DNA of 64,000 bases from Azospirillum canadense (GTDB lineage: Bacteria > Pseudomonadota > Alphaproteobacteria > Azospirillales > Azospirillaceae). Within the stretch, counting starts at the first letter, position 1; each line of letters starts with the position of its first letter. The position numbers and the translations under genes were made by a program. The notes under the pieces were generated by a model. That model did no database searches, had not been told where the DNA came from, and worked only from the letters and a program-made list of their open reading frames with translations. The stretch spans positions 2,096,501 through 2,160,500 of the forward strand of contig NZ_JAOQNG010000001.1 in NCBI RefSeq assembly GCF_025961225.1, read 5' to 3'. Shown here in pieces: positions 24,555-33,576 of the stretch.

Positions 24555-26465
24555 TTACGTTCCCATGGCGTTCAGAAACTCCGCCATGCTCAGTTCGCGT
24601 TCCGCCGGCAAATGGACGGTCACCGTGGTGCCCTGCCCCGGTGCGCTGTCGATGCGCAGCGTGCCGCCGTGCGCCTCGACCAGCCGCTTGCAGATCGGAA
24701 GGCCGAGCCCGGTCCCCTCATAGCCCCGGGTCATCGACTGGTCGATCTGGTTGAACGGAACCAGCGCCTTCGGGATGTCGTCGGCCGCCATGCCGATGCC
24801 GACGTCGCGCACGAACATCTCCACGCCGCCTCCAGCGCCGCGACGGGCGCCGACGGTGACGGTGTCGCCGGCCTTTGAGAATTTCACGCCGTTGGACAGC
24901 AGGTTTACCAGCACTTGGCGCAGCCGCAGCGCGTCGCCGCGGACCGGCGGCAGGTCGTCCGCCAGTTCGATGGACACCGCCACGCCGCGCTTGCCGGCCT
25001 GGATGGCGATAAGGTTCAGCCCCTGCCCCACCAGATCCGCGACGTCCACCGGCCCGTCCAACAAGTCGAGCTTTCCCGACTCGATCTTCGTGATGTCGAG
25101 GATGTCCTCGATGATGCCCAGCAGATGCTCGCCCGACTGGCGGATGCTCGCGGCGTAGTCGGTGTAGCGGTCGACCTCGGTCGCCCCGATCAGCCGCATC
25201 TCGATCACCTGGGCGAAGCCGATCACCGCGTTCAAAGGCGTGCGCAGCTCATGGCTCATCACCTGCAGGAAGGCCGACTTGGCCCGGTCCGCGGCCTCCG
25301 CCGCCTCCTTGGCGCCGATCAGCTCCCGCTCGATGCGCACCCGCTCGGTGATGTCGCGGATGACCGCGATGAACATGCGCCGGCCTTCCACCTCGATGCA
25401 GCTGACCGCCAGTTCCACCGGAAACAGGCTGCCGTCCCCGCGCATCGCCATGACCGGACCGTCCTGCCCGGTGACGCGGGTGGTGTGCCCCACCGGGAAC
25501 CGGTTCAGGTATCCGGCGTGGCACGCGACGTCGGCGGGCGGCAGCAGCCGGTCGATGCTGCCCCAGACGATCTCGACCGCTGGGATGCCGAACATCTCCT
25601 CCGCCGCCCGGTTGAAGCTGTGGACGATGCCCTCTTCGTCGGCGGTGAGGATGGCGTCGGCGGCAGCGTCGACGATGGCGTTGGTCCGCGCCTCCGCCAT
25701 GCGGAGCGCCTCGGCCGTCCGCACATATTCGGTCATGTCGGTCAGCGTGCCGACGAAGCCCTGGAAACGCCCATCCGCGTCGGCGAGCGGCGAGCTTTGA
25801 CAGAGCACCGAGGTCGCCGTGCCCTCCGGCCCGAGAAAGCGCAGGTTGACCAGCATCGCGCGACCTTCGGCGGTGCAGCGCGTCCATTCCGCCTCGAACC
25901 GGCAGCGGTCATCGGGATGGACGGCGTCGCGCCAGCCACGGCCCTGCACCTCGTCGGCGGCGACACCGGTGATGTGCGCAAAGCGCGGGTTGGCGAAGGT
26001 GATGCCGCCCCTGGCGTCCGTCTGGAAGATGCCGACGGGTGCGGAGCGCGCCAGCGTCTGGTACAGCGCCTCGCTCGCCCGCAGGCGGCTTTCGGCCTCC
26101 ACCCGGTCGGTGACGTCGCGCACGTTGATGACGACGCCCTGAACGTCCGGATCGTCCAGCATGTTGCAGGCGGCGGCCTCCACATGGCGCCAGGCGCCCC
26201 CGGCGTGGCGCAGGCGGTATACGGCGGGTTCCAGGGGAGCATTGGGATCGGCCACGCGGCGGGCGAAGCGGCGGGCGGCGTCGGCGCGGTCGTCGGGATG
26301 GACATAATCCAGCATGGCGGTGCCCACCACCGCTTCCGGCTCGTACCCGAAGACGCGCAGCGCAGAGCCGCCCACGAACCGGAACAGCCCGTCGCGTGAC
26401 AGCAGGGCCGTCACGTCGCTGGCGTTCGTCATCAGAGCGGTCGCTGAGCGCTCGTTGATCCGCAA
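24555..26465 (-). CDS. PAS-domain hybrid-less sensor histidine kinase
   Basis: 636 residues without membrane segments. Three PAS domains occupy about 15-125, 130-255 and 260-385, each ended by a PAC-like stretch (VVINVRDVTDRVEAE, GTLTDMTEYVRTAE, VIRDITERVRIERE). The kinase core follows: H-box FLQVMSHELRTPLNAVIGFA with the phospho-acceptor near His405, N-box VLVNLLSNGVKFSKAGD, G1 RDVGIGMA and G2 GYEGTGLGLPICKRLVEAHG. No receiver domain or cognate regulator is nearby, so it is an orphan kinase. The likely start is TTG 26463-26465 with GGGAGGA eight bases upstream; the first ATG (26432) lacks such a site. Confidence 0.9.
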   Translation of the reverse strand: MRINERSATALMTNASDVTALLSRDGLFRFVGGSALRVFGYEPEAVVGTAMLDYVHPDDRADAARRFARRVADPNAPLEPAVYRLRHAGGAWRHVEAAACNMLDDPDVQGVVINVRDVTDRVEAESRLRASEALYQTLARSAPVGIFQTDARGGITFANPRFAHITGVAADEVQGRGWRDAVHPDDRCRFEAEWTRCTAEGRAMLVNLRFLGPEGTATSVLCQSSPLADADGRFQGFVGTLTDMTEYVRTAEALRMAEARTNAIVDAAADAILTADEEGIVHSFNRAAEEMFGIPAVEIVWGSIDRLLPPADVACHAGYLNRFPVGHTTRVTGQDGPVMAMRGDGSLFPVELAVSCIEVEGRRMFIAVIRDITERVRIERELIGAKEAAEAADRAKSAFLQVMSHELRTPLNAVIGFAQVIEMRLIGATEVDRYTDYAASIRQSGEHLLGIIEDILDITKIESGKLDLLDGPVDVADLVGQGLNLIAIQAGKRGVAVSIELADDLPPVRGDALRLRQVLVNLLSNGVKFSKAGDTVTVGARRGAGGGVEMFVRDVGIGMAADDIPKALVPFNQIDQSMTRGYEGTGLGLPICKRLVEAHGGTLRIDSAPGQGTTVTVHLPAERELSMAEFLNAMGT

Positions 26466-26558
26466 GGCCGAGTCCTCCCACCGTTCCGGCTGGTTGGATT
26501 CAGTAGACCGTCACTTCATTAACCGTTTATGACGCCGGCGAAATCAAACGCGAAAAAG

Positions 26559-27362
26559 CTACCGCGCTTTTGGCGCCAAATGCTGCGCCAGGGCATCCAC
26601 GACGGCGTCCGGGTCTTCCGTCATGACCATGTGGCCGACACCCGGCAACACGACCACCTGCGACGCCTTGACCCTGGCGGCGAGCGCGCGGCCGGCCTTG
26701 GCCGGAGTCATGCGGTCGGCGGCGCCCAGCAGGAACAGCGCGGGGCAGGCCACCGCGGACGCTGCCTCCCCGCCGCGTTCGTAAGCGTTGCAGGCGGCAA
26801 GGTCGATCCCCAGCACGCCCGGCGGGGTCCGCTGCATCAGGCGGCGGCCGCCTGGCAGCAGCGCCAGCCCCGGCGCCGCCGATCCGCCGACATGGCCGCG
26901 CGGCCCGTGGCCCCAGCCGATGACCAGTTCGATCGACGACGGATCGTTCGCTGCCGCCGCCGCCAACAGGTCGGGATGCACCGGCATCACCTCGGCGACG
27001 CCGAGCAGCGCCAGCGATTCGACACGCTCCCCATGGCGCGCCGCGGTATCCAGCGCGACCAGGGCGCCCATGGAGTGGCCGACGAGCGCCGCCCGCTCCA
27101 CGCCGGCGGCATCCAGAAGCGACACGACCCAGTCCGCCAGTTCCGCCACGGAGGCAAGCGGCACGCCGGCGGAGCGGCCATGCCCCGGCAGGTCCACCGC
27201 CAGCACCGCGCGCCCGTGATGGGCGAGGTAGCGGGTTTGCAGGCTCCACACCGTATGGTCCATGCCGGCGCCGTGGATCAGCACCACGGCCGGCAGGGCC
27301 GGGTCGAAAGGCCGGCCGCCGGTGTGGGCGTAGACGGCGTGGCCGTTGACGGAAAGCTCCAT
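26559..27362 (-). CDS. Alpha/beta-fold hydrolase
   Basis: 267 residues, cytoplasmic, no signal peptide. The oxyanion region VVLIHGAGMDHTVW, the nucleophile elbow VGHSMGA (Ser97), the acid LLGAADRMTP and the base GVGHMVMTEDPD make a complete catalytic triad. The family covers esterases, dehalogenases and C-C hydrolases, and the substrate cannot be inferred. It starts 11 bases after metY on the same strand and is probably cotranscribed with it. Confidence 0.88.
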   Translation of the reverse strand: MELSVNGHAVYAHTGGRPFDPALPAVVLIHGAGMDHTVWSLQTRYLAHHGRAVLAVDLPGHGRSAGVPLASVAELADWVVSLLDAAGVERAALVGHSMGALVALDTAARHGERVESLALLGVAEVMPVHPDLLAAAAANDPSSIELVIGWGHGPRGHVGGSAAPGLALLPGGRRLMQRTPPGVLGIDLAACNAYERGGEAASAVACPALFLLGAADRMTPAKAGRALAARVKASQVVVLPGVGHMVMTEDPDAVVDALAQHLAPKAR

Positions 27363-27373
27363 GACCGGTCCCC

Positions 27374-28684
27374 TTACGGCTTGGTGGCGGCGCGCAGCGC
27401 CTGCCGCAGGTCGTCGATCAGGTCGTCGCAGTCCTCCAGCCCGATGGACAGACGGATCATGTCCTCCCCCACCCCACTGGCCTTCAGCGCCTCGGCGTCC
27501 AGCTGCGCGTGGGTGGTGCTGGCCGGGTGGATCACCAGCGACTTGGCGTCGCCGACGTTGGCGAGGTGCGAGAACAGCGTCAGCTTCTCGATGAAGCGTC
27601 TCCCCGCGTCTCTCCCCCCCTTGATGCCGAAGGAGATGATCGAGCCGGCACCGTGCGGCAGCAGCCGGGCGGACAGCCGGTGGTCGGGATGGTCGACCAG
27701 CTCCGGGTAGGTGACCCAGGCGACCGCGCCCTTATCCGCGTAGGCCTCCGACTCCAGGAAGCCGATCACCTTGCGCGTGTTGTGGATGTGGCCCTTCATG
27801 CGCAGCGGCAGCGTTTCCACGCCCTGAAGGATCTGGAAGGCATTCATCGGGCTCATGCAGGCGCCGAAGTCGCGCAGGCCCTCGGCACGGGCGCGCATGA
27901 CGAAGGCGGCCGGCCCGAACTCCTCCACGAAGTCGATGCCGTGATAGCCGGCGTAGGGCTCGGTCAGGGTCGGGAACTTGCCCGACGCCTCCCAATCGAA
28001 GGTGCCGCCGTCGATCACCGCGCCACCGATGGCGACGCCATGGCCGGCCAGCCACTTCGTGCAGGAATGCATGACGAGGTCGGCGCCGAAGGACAGCGGC
28101 TTGCACAGGTAGGGCGTGACGAAGGTGGCGTCCACCATCAGCGGCAACCCGGCATCGTGCGCGATCTGCGACACCTCGGGGATGTCCAGCACCTCCAGCC
28201 CCGGGTTGCCCAGCACCTCGCCGAACACCAGCCGCGTCTCCGGCCGGATCGCGTTGCGGAATCCGTCCAGGTCGCGCGGGTTCACGAAGGTGGTGGTGAT
28301 GCCGAAGCGCGGCAGCGTGTAGGCCAGCAGGTTGCGGCTGCCGCCGTAGATCGAGGAGGACGCGACGATGTGCCCGCCCGCGTCCATCAGTGTCAGGATC
28401 GCCAGCGTCAGCGCCGCCTGGCCGCTGGCCGTGCAGACCGCCCCGACGCCGCCCTCCAACGCCGCCAGCCGCTCCTCCAGCACCGCCACCGTGGGGTTGG
28501 AGATGCGGGAGTAGATGTGCCCGGCACGTTCCAGGTTGAACAGCGAGGCCGCGTGGTCCGTGTCGTCGAACACGAAGGACGTCGACTGGTAGATCGGCAC
28601 CGCCCGCGCCCCGGTCGCCGGGTCGGGCCGCTGGCCGGCGTGCAGGCTCAGCGTGTCGAACTTGAAGAACTTGGCCTCGGCCAT
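27374..28684 (-). CDS. metY: O-acetylhomoserine sulfhydrylase (MetY type)
   Basis: PLP enzyme making homocysteine from O-acetylhomoserine and sulfide in methionine synthesis. 436 residues, the long MetY class rather than the shorter MetB/MetC. N-terminal FDTLSLHAGQRPDPATGARA and YSRISNPTVAVLEERLAALE are typical; the PLP lysine is K210 in LVMHSCTKWLAGHG; the C-terminal SHLANVGDAKSLVIHPASTT confirms the family. GGGGGGAAG precedes the ATG and lies in a foldable leader (28691-28733). The leader suggests control at translation. Confidence 0.95.
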   Translation of the reverse strand: MAEAKFFKFDTLSLHAGQRPDPATGARAVPIYQSTSFVFDDTDHAASLFNLERAGHIYSRISNPTVAVLEERLAALEGGVGAVCTASGQAALTLAILTLMDAGGHIVASSSIYGGSRNLLAYTLPRFGITTTFVNPRDLDGFRNAIRPETRLVFGEVLGNPGLEVLDIPEVSQIAHDAGLPLMVDATFVTPYLCKPLSFGADLVMHSCTKWLAGHGVAIGGAVIDGGTFDWEASGKFPTLTEPYAGYHGIDFVEEFGPAAFVMRARAEGLRDFGACMSPMNAFQILQGVETLPLRMKGHIHNTRKVIGFLESEAYADKGAVAWVTYPELVDHPDHRLSARLLPHGAGSIISFGIKGGRDAGRRFIEKLTLFSHLANVGDAKSLVIHPASTTHAQLDAEALKASGVGEDMIRLSIGLEDCDDLIDDLRQALRAATKP

Positions 28685-28690
28685 GCACTT

Positions 28691-28733
28691 CCCCCCTAAA
28701 GGTAGGGGGCCGCCCGGTTTTCGAGCGGCCCCC
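28691..28733 (-). promoter_or_regulatory. metY leader with mutually exclusive hairpins over the ribosome-binding site
   Basis: On the minus strand GGGGGCCGC (28725-28733) pairs with GCGGCCCCC (28705-28713). The same CCCCC (28705-28709) can instead pair with the GGGGGG of the ribosome-binding site (28691-28696), leaving loop TACCTTTA. Only one can form, so this looks like a translational switch. An upstream stem GCTCA/TGAGC lies at about 28764-28780. It does not match SAM-II or SAM-V riboswitch consensus as I know them. Confidence 0.5.
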
Positions 28734-28789
28734 TGTTGTTTTTGCGTTTTTTGCCTGCCCTGCTCAACTCAATGAGCTGAATTGCGCCG

Positions 28790-28818
28790 AGCGTATGGCT
28801 GGATGACCCAAAGGTCAA
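28790..28818 (-). promoter_or_regulatory. Promoter of metY
   Basis: -35 TTGACC (28813-28818), 17-base spacer, -10 TACGCT (28790-28795). The transcript would begin near 28783, giving a leader of about 100 bases before the metY start. Confidence 0.65.
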
Positions 28819-28882
28819 GCCACCCGCGTTTCAAAATTGCCCAGGATTCGGCAGCATTCGGAAAGCCGAGCGTCTGATTGGC

Positions 28883-30022
28883 TCACGCGGGCACCTCGAT
28901 GCCCACCATCGTCTCCTCCACCAACCAGTCGACGACCTGGGCCAGGGCCTCCCACCCCGTCGCACCCTGCTCCAGCGCGTCGCGGTAAATGGCGACTTGG
29001 CGGTGGGCGCTGGTGCCGCGGCGGATGATGTCGCGGGCGTGCGCGACCTCCGCGGCGCAGCCGAAATGCTCCGCATCCTCGCGGGTCAGCTCGATCAACT
29101 CCTCCATCAGGTCGGTATAGGGCACGATCTTGCCTTGGCCGAAGTCCACCAGCCCGTCGTCCAGGCCATAGCGCTGGGCGCGCCAGCGGTTTTCCTCGAT
29201 CAGCAGGTTCTTGTAGGGGCGCCATGTGACGTTCTTCAGCCTCAGCCGCCACAGCATGCGCAGCAGGCAGCGGTACAGCGCCGCCACCGTCACCGCGTCC
29301 TCCAGCCGGGTGCAGACGTCGGTGATGCGCATCTCCAGCGTGGGGAAGCGCTGCGACGGGCGGATGTCCCACCACAGCTTGCTGGCGTCCTCGATGATGC
29401 CGGCGTTGACCAGCACGTTCACCTGCTGCTGGTACTCGCCGAAGCTCTGGAAACCGTCGGGCATACCGGTGCGCGGCAGCTCGTTCCACACCGACAGACG
29501 GTAGGATTTGCGCTCCATGTCCTGCCCCCGCCAGAAGGGGGAGGAGGTGGACAGCGCCAGCAGGTGCGGCAGGAAATAGCGGACCTGGTTCATCAGGTCG
29601 ATGCGCAGGTCGTCGTCCTCGATCCCCACATGGACGTGCATGCCGCAGATCATCAGCCGCCGCGCCGGCGCGCCGAGGTCGCGGGCCAGCATGTTGTAGC
29701 GGTCGCGGTTGGTGTGCTTCTGCGGCTCCCACGCCGCGAAGGGGTGCGTGGAGGCGGCGATGGGGGCGAGGTCGTGCTCCCGCGCCACGCCGGCCACGGT
29801 GGCGCGCAGGCTGGCCAGTTCCGCCCGCGCCTCCGCCAGATCGGCGCAGACCGGCGTGCCGACCTCGATCTGGCAGCGCAGGAACTCCGGGTGGATGCGG
29901 CCCGGCGCCCGCTCCTGGCAGGCGTCCAGCATGCCGTCGGGCGGATTGCGCGCGATGTCCCGCGTGCTGCGGTCCACCAGCAGATACTCTTCCTCAAGCC
30001 CCAGCGTGAAGGCCGGTTCCAT
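28883..30022 (-). CDS. Carboxylate-amine ligase of the YbdK (GCS2) family
   Basis: 379 residues, ATP-dependent ligase related to plant-type glutamate-cysteine ligase. Blocks: FTLGLEEEYLLVDRSTRDIA, LRCQIEVGTPVC, RLMICGMHVHVGIEDDDLRI, and PTLEMRITDVCTRLEDAVTV, which carry the metal and ATP ligands. The related E. coli YbdK has weak gamma-glutamyl-cysteine ligase activity; the natural substrate is uncertain. Its start lies 6 bases after the stop of the N-formylglutamate amidohydrolase gene, so the two form an operon. Confidence 0.9.
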   Translation of the reverse strand: MEPAFTLGLEEEYLLVDRSTRDIARNPPDGMLDACQERAPGRIHPEFLRCQIEVGTPVCADLAEARAELASLRATVAGVAREHDLAPIAASTHPFAAWEPQKHTNRDRYNMLARDLGAPARRLMICGMHVHVGIEDDDLRIDLMNQVRYFLPHLLALSTSSPFWRGQDMERKSYRLSVWNELPRTGMPDGFQSFGEYQQQVNVLVNAGIIEDASKLWWDIRPSQRFPTLEMRITDVCTRLEDAVTVAALYRCLLRMLWRLRLKNVTWRPYKNLLIEENRWRAQRYGLDDGLVDFGQGKIVPYTDLMEELIELTREDAEHFGCAAEVAHARDIIRRGTSAHRQVAIYRDALEQGATGWEALAQVVDWLVEETMVGIEVPA

Positions 30023-30028
30023 GCAGTC

Positions 30029-30901
30029 TCACTCCCGCGGGTGCATCTCGACCCGGTAGAGATCCGGGTCGGCGAGGATGGGCTCCAGCGCGTCGCCCAG
30101 GACCTGGGCCCAGGTGGCGACGCCTTCCGGAATGGCGATCAGATCCTGGCGGACCTCGATCAGGACGTTGGGCAGGCCGGCCGGCGTGGCGTGGGTCTCC
30201 ACGGTGCCGCCCAGCGTCGTGCGCCCAGTGTAGGGTTCGTTGTCGCCCACGCACCAGCGCCCGTCGGCGCGCAGTCGCGCGATCATCGGGACGGGGATGC
30301 GCGGGTCGCGGTCCCACAGGATCCCGACGTGCCAGGGGCGCGCCACGCCGCGCATCACCGGCGTGAAGCTGTGGACGGAGACGATGGCCGGAACCTGCCC
30401 ACGCTCGCGCCGCCGCGCGATCTCCGCCGCGACGGCGTCCTGGTAGGGGATGAAGATCGCCTCGACCCGCCGCCGCTCCTCCGCCGCGTCCAGCGCGCGA
30501 TTCGCCGGGATCACCACGTCGTCGCTGACCACCGGGATCGCCGTGGGATCGTTCAGCGCGCGGTTCGGGTCGATCACCAGCCGGGAGTAACCGGCCAGCA
30601 CCGCCGTCGCCCCGAACCGGCGGGCCAGCCGCCGCGTCAATTCCGCCGCGCCGATGTCGTAGGCAATGTGCCGACACAGCTGCTCCTCCGGCAGGCCGAG
30701 GTCACCGAGAGCCTTCGGCACCGCGCGCGTGGCGTGATCGCACAGGATCAGCAACGGGCTCCGCGACTCCGGGTTCAACACCGTAAAGGGCGGCGGATCC
30801 TCCGGGCCAAGCAGCGGAGGCGGCGGTGCCGCCCGCGGCGGCGTCGGGGCGGTGACCGGCCGGGGGTGCTCGGCGGGTTGGCAGGGGGAGTGCGGCGTCA
30901 T
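30029..30901 (-). CDS. N-formylglutamate amidohydrolase family protein
   Basis: 290 residues, zinc-dependent hydrolase fold (FGase, PF05013). Conserved blocks: LLILCDHATRAVPKALGDLG, HIAYDIGAAELTRRLARRFG, LAGYSRLVIDPNRALNDPTA and PAIVSVHSFTPVM. A proline-rich N-terminus of about 35 residues precedes the domain. ATG 30901 is chosen because no coding-like sequence lies upstream. No histidine-degradation gene is near, so the substrate may be another N-formyl or N-acyl amino acid. Paired with the YbdK-type ligase. Confidence 0.88.
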   Translation of the reverse strand: MTPHSPCQPAEHPRPVTAPTPPRAAPPPPLLGPEDPPPFTVLNPESRSPLLILCDHATRAVPKALGDLGLPEEQLCRHIAYDIGAAELTRRLARRFGATAVLAGYSRLVIDPNRALNDPTAIPVVSDDVVIPANRALDAAEERRRVEAIFIPYQDAVAAEIARRRERGQVPAIVSVHSFTPVMRGVARPWHVGILWDRDPRIPVPMIARLRADGRWCVGDNEPYTGRTTLGGTVETHATPAGLPNVLIEVRQDLIAIPEGVATWAQVLGDALEPILADPDLYRVEMHPRE

Positions 30902-31045
30902 GGCGGCATAATATTGCAGGGCAAGGCGCGGATCGGAAGCTCGGGCGATGGTTATAGGCACCCCTGGCTTAACACCGTCCCCGCGCCAGGGTTTCCCGCC
31001 CCTGCGCCGAACCGCGCTTTGCAGACGTGCCATGCGGCGGGGCCG

Positions 31046-31075
31046 TTGGCGCCCACAGGTTGCGACCGCTATAAC
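31046..31075 (+). promoter_or_regulatory. Promoter of the DMT transporter, possibly giving a leaderless mRNA
   Basis: -35 TTGGCG (31046-31051), 18-base spacer, -10 TATAAC (31070-31075). Only six bases separate the -10 from ATG 31082, so transcription would begin at or next to the start codon. No ribosome-binding site is visible. Confidence 0.5.
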
Positions 31076-31081
31076 AGCGCT

Positions 31082-31996
31082 ATGACGGACGCCAGCACCC
31101 TTTCCTCCACCGCGCGCGTCGACGCCGCGCAGCGGATCGCCTTGATCGCCCTGTTGACGGGTGCGATCGGCATCGCCTTTTCGCCGGTCTTCGTCCGCCT
31201 GTCCGAGCTTGGGCCGACAGCGACGGCCTTCTGGCGACTGGGCTTCTCGGTGCCGGTCCTCTGGGCCTGGATGGCGCTGGAGCCCAAGCGCGGCGCGCGC
31301 ACCCGCAGTCCGTCCTCCGTTTCCGACTACGCGCGGCTGACCGCGGCCGGCCTGTTCTTCGCGGGCGACCTGACCGCGTGGCATTGGTCGATCAAGTACA
31401 CGTCCGTCGCCAACTCCACGCTGCTGGCCAACTTTGCGCCGATCTTCGTCACGCTGGTGTCGTGGCTGGTGTTCAAGGAGCGCTTTTCGCGAACCTTCGT
31501 CCTCGGCCTCGCCCTGTCCGTCGGCGGTGCCGTTGTGCTGATGGGGCAGAGCCTGCAGCTCAGCCCGGAGCATCTGTTCGGCGACGCGTTGGGCATGCTG
31601 ACCGCGCTGTTCTACGGCGGCTACATACTGTCCGTCGGCCGGCTGCGAGCCGAATTCTCCACCGCCACCATCATGACCTGGAGCGGCGTGGTCACCGGCC
31701 TGGCCCTGCTGCCCGTCGCCACGCTGTCGGGCGAGAGCCTCGTGGCCGGCTCCGCCTACGGCTGGGGGGTGCTGCTTGGCCTTGCGCTGTTCAGCCACGC
31801 CGGGGGACAGAGCCTGATCGCCTACGCGCTGGCCCACCTGCCCGCCGCCTTTTCCTCCGTCAGCCTGTTGATTCAACCGGCGGCGGCGGCCATCCTGGCC
31901 TGGATTCTGCTGGACGAGCCGCTGGGCGCGCTGCAGGCGATCGGCGCCTTGATCGTGCTCGCCGGCATCCTAATGGCGCGCCGCGGGAGCCGATGA
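31082..31996 (+). CDS. DMT-superfamily (EamA) transporter
   Basis: 304 residues, about ten hydrophobic segments, two EamA repeats: FSPVFVRLSELGPTATAFWR, WHWSIKYTSVANSTLLANFA, and LIQPAAAAILAWILLDEPLG near the end. It is not closely similar to the tandem pair at 6.4-8.3 kb. Substrate unknown. ATG 31082 (MTDAST) follows the -10 box by six bases. Confidence 0.88.
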   Translation: MTDASTLSSTARVDAAQRIALIALLTGAIGIAFSPVFVRLSELGPTATAFWRLGFSVPVLWAWMALEPKRGARTRSPSSVSDYARLTAAGLFFAGDLTAWHWSIKYTSVANSTLLANFAPIFVTLVSWLVFKERFSRTFVLGLALSVGGAVVLMGQSLQLSPEHLFGDALGMLTALFYGGYILSVGRLRAEFSTATIMTWSGVVTGLALLPVATLSGESLVAGSAYGWGVLLGLALFSHAGGQSLIAYALAHLPAAFSSVSLLIQPAAAAILAWILLDEPLGALQAIGALIVLAGILMARRGSR

Positions 31997-32027
31997 CGCA
32001 CTGCAATCGCCCGTGCGCGGATGGACG

Positions 32028-32057
32028 TTGACGCGCTCCATCCGAGTCGGGTACGAC
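32028..32057 (+). promoter_or_regulatory. Possible promoter of the GntR gene
   Basis: TTGACG (32028-32033), 18-base spacer, TACGAC (32052-32057). The short palindrome GGGTACGACCC at 32049-32059 overlaps the -10 and could be an operator for autoregulation. Confidence 0.4.
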
Positions 32058-32090
32058 CCATGACTGTTTGCTTATGAAGGGGACTGCTCC

Positions 32091-32837
32091 GTGTCCGAAG
32101 GTGAAGACAACCTCCACGTCCCCGCTTCGTCGCAACGCATTTCCGAATGGGTAGCGCAACAGCTGATGGAGCGGATCGCCCGCGGCGAGCTGGTGCCCGG
32201 CGAGCGTCTGCCCGGTGAACGCCAGCTGGCCGAGCAGCTGCACGTCAGCCGCGTGTCTGTCCGCGCCGCCCTTCAGAAGCTGAAGACCCAGGGCTTCCTC
32301 ACCGCCGTCCAGGGCGGCGGCACCCGTGTGGTCTCCTCGGCCGGCGCTATGGACGGCGCCCTGACGGAGATGGTGCGGGTCAAGCACGCGAACCTCTGCG
32401 ACCTCGTGGAGATCCGCCAGGCGCTGGAAAGCTGGGCCGCCCGCCGCGCGGCGGAGCGCGCGACTCCGGAGCAGATCGAGCACATCGGCCACATCCTGAC
32501 CGCCATGGGCCAGATCGGCCGCGACGGCAAGCAGGCGGCCGACGACATGGACTTCCACCTCGCCGTCGCCCAGGCGGCCGGCAGCCCCGTCTACCTGCAC
32601 CTGCTCTCCACCATCCGCGACATCCTCGGCCAGATGATGGAGTATCACCACACCGAGCCCTTCGCGCTGGGCAAGGAGGCGCTGATGATCGACCATCACC
32701 GCGCCATCTATGAGGCGATCCAACACCGCGACGCAGACGCGGCGGCCACGGCGGCCACGGCCCATCTCGGCTGGGTTCTCGACCGCTACAACGACATGCG
32801 ACGGAAGGCCGAGGAAGCCGCGACGCCGGCCAACTGA
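32091..32837 (+). CDS. GntR-family transcriptional regulator, FadR/FCD type
   Basis: 248 residues. N-terminal winged helix-turn-helix (about 15-80): RIARGELVPGERLPGERQLA and LHVSRVSVRAALQKLKTQGF. The C-terminal FCD ligand-binding domain (about 95-235) has the metal-type ligands DMDFHLAVAQAAGSP and HHRAIYEAIQHRDADAA. Regulators of this class respond to small carboxylates such as lactate, pyruvate or glycolate; the target here is not evident. The start is GTG 32091 with AAGGGGA upstream. It is convergent with adk, in the place where rpsM would be expected. Confidence 0.9.
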   Translation: MSEGEDNLHVPASSQRISEWVAQQLMERIARGELVPGERLPGERQLAEQLHVSRVSVRAALQKLKTQGFLTAVQGGGTRVVSSAGAMDGALTEMVRVKHANLCDLVEIRQALESWAARRAAERATPEQIEHIGHILTAMGQIGRDGKQAADDMDFHLAVAQAAGSPVYLHLLSTIRDILGQMMEYHHTEPFALGKEALMIDHHRAIYEAIQHRDADAAATAATAHLGWVLDRYNDMRRKAEEAATPAN

Positions 32838-32864
32838 TCGCCCTTCCCTTTCCGAATCGTCCAA

Positions 32865-32908
32865 AAGACAAAAGCCGCAGACCCGAACGGGCCTGCGGCT
32901 TTTGTCTT
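32865..32908. terminator. Bidirectional terminator between the GntR gene and adk
   Basis: AAGACAAAAGCCGCAG and its exact reverse complement CTGCGGCTTTTGTCTT (16-base arms) enclose ACCCGAACGGGC. T-rich arms on both strands let it end both convergent transcripts, including the long secY-adk ribosomal one. Confidence 0.92.
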
Positions 32909-32929
32909 CAGAGGCATGGCCCCGGCGCG

Positions 32930-33576
32930 TCAAGCGGCGAGGAGCGCCTCGATCTGCTTCGTCACGTCGTCGATCTCGGCCATGCCGTCCACTGTCTTCA
33001 GGACGCCACGGTCCCGATAGTAGGGCAGGATCGGCGCGGTCTGCTCGTGGTACTGGGACAGCCGAGTCGTCACCGTGGCGGCGTTGTCGTCGGCACGGCG
33101 CTTGAACTCCGTGCTGCCGCAGACGTCGCACACGCCCTCGACCTTGGGCTTCTCGAAGGTGTCGTGATAGCCCTTGCCGCACTTGGCGCAGGTGTAACGA
33201 CCGGTGATGCGGTCCACCAGGATGTCGTCGACCACCTTCATTTCGATGACGTGGTCGAGCTTCAGGCCCTTGTCGGCCAGCATCTTGTCCAGCGCCTCGG
33301 CCTGGGCGACCGTGCGCGGGAAGCCGTCGAGGATGAAGCCGTTGGTGACGTCCGGCTTGGAAATGCGCTCGGCGATCATCTGGACCATCAGTTCGTCCGG
33401 CATCAACTTGCCGGCCGCCATGATGTCCTTCGCCTGCTGCCCCAGAGGACCGCCCTCGGCGACCATCGCGCGGAGCATGTCGCCCGTCGAAAGCTGGACG
33501 AGCCCGCGCGTGTCCTCGAGACGGCGCGCCTGGGTCCCCTTCCCGGCGCCCGGCGGTCCGAGCAGAATGAGATTCA

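Noticed and set aside
28685..28800. SAM-II or SAM-V riboswitch before metY
   Set aside because: A pseudoknot-like G-run near the ribosome-binding site suggested it, but the conserved loop and GCTAAAA-type motif are not present.
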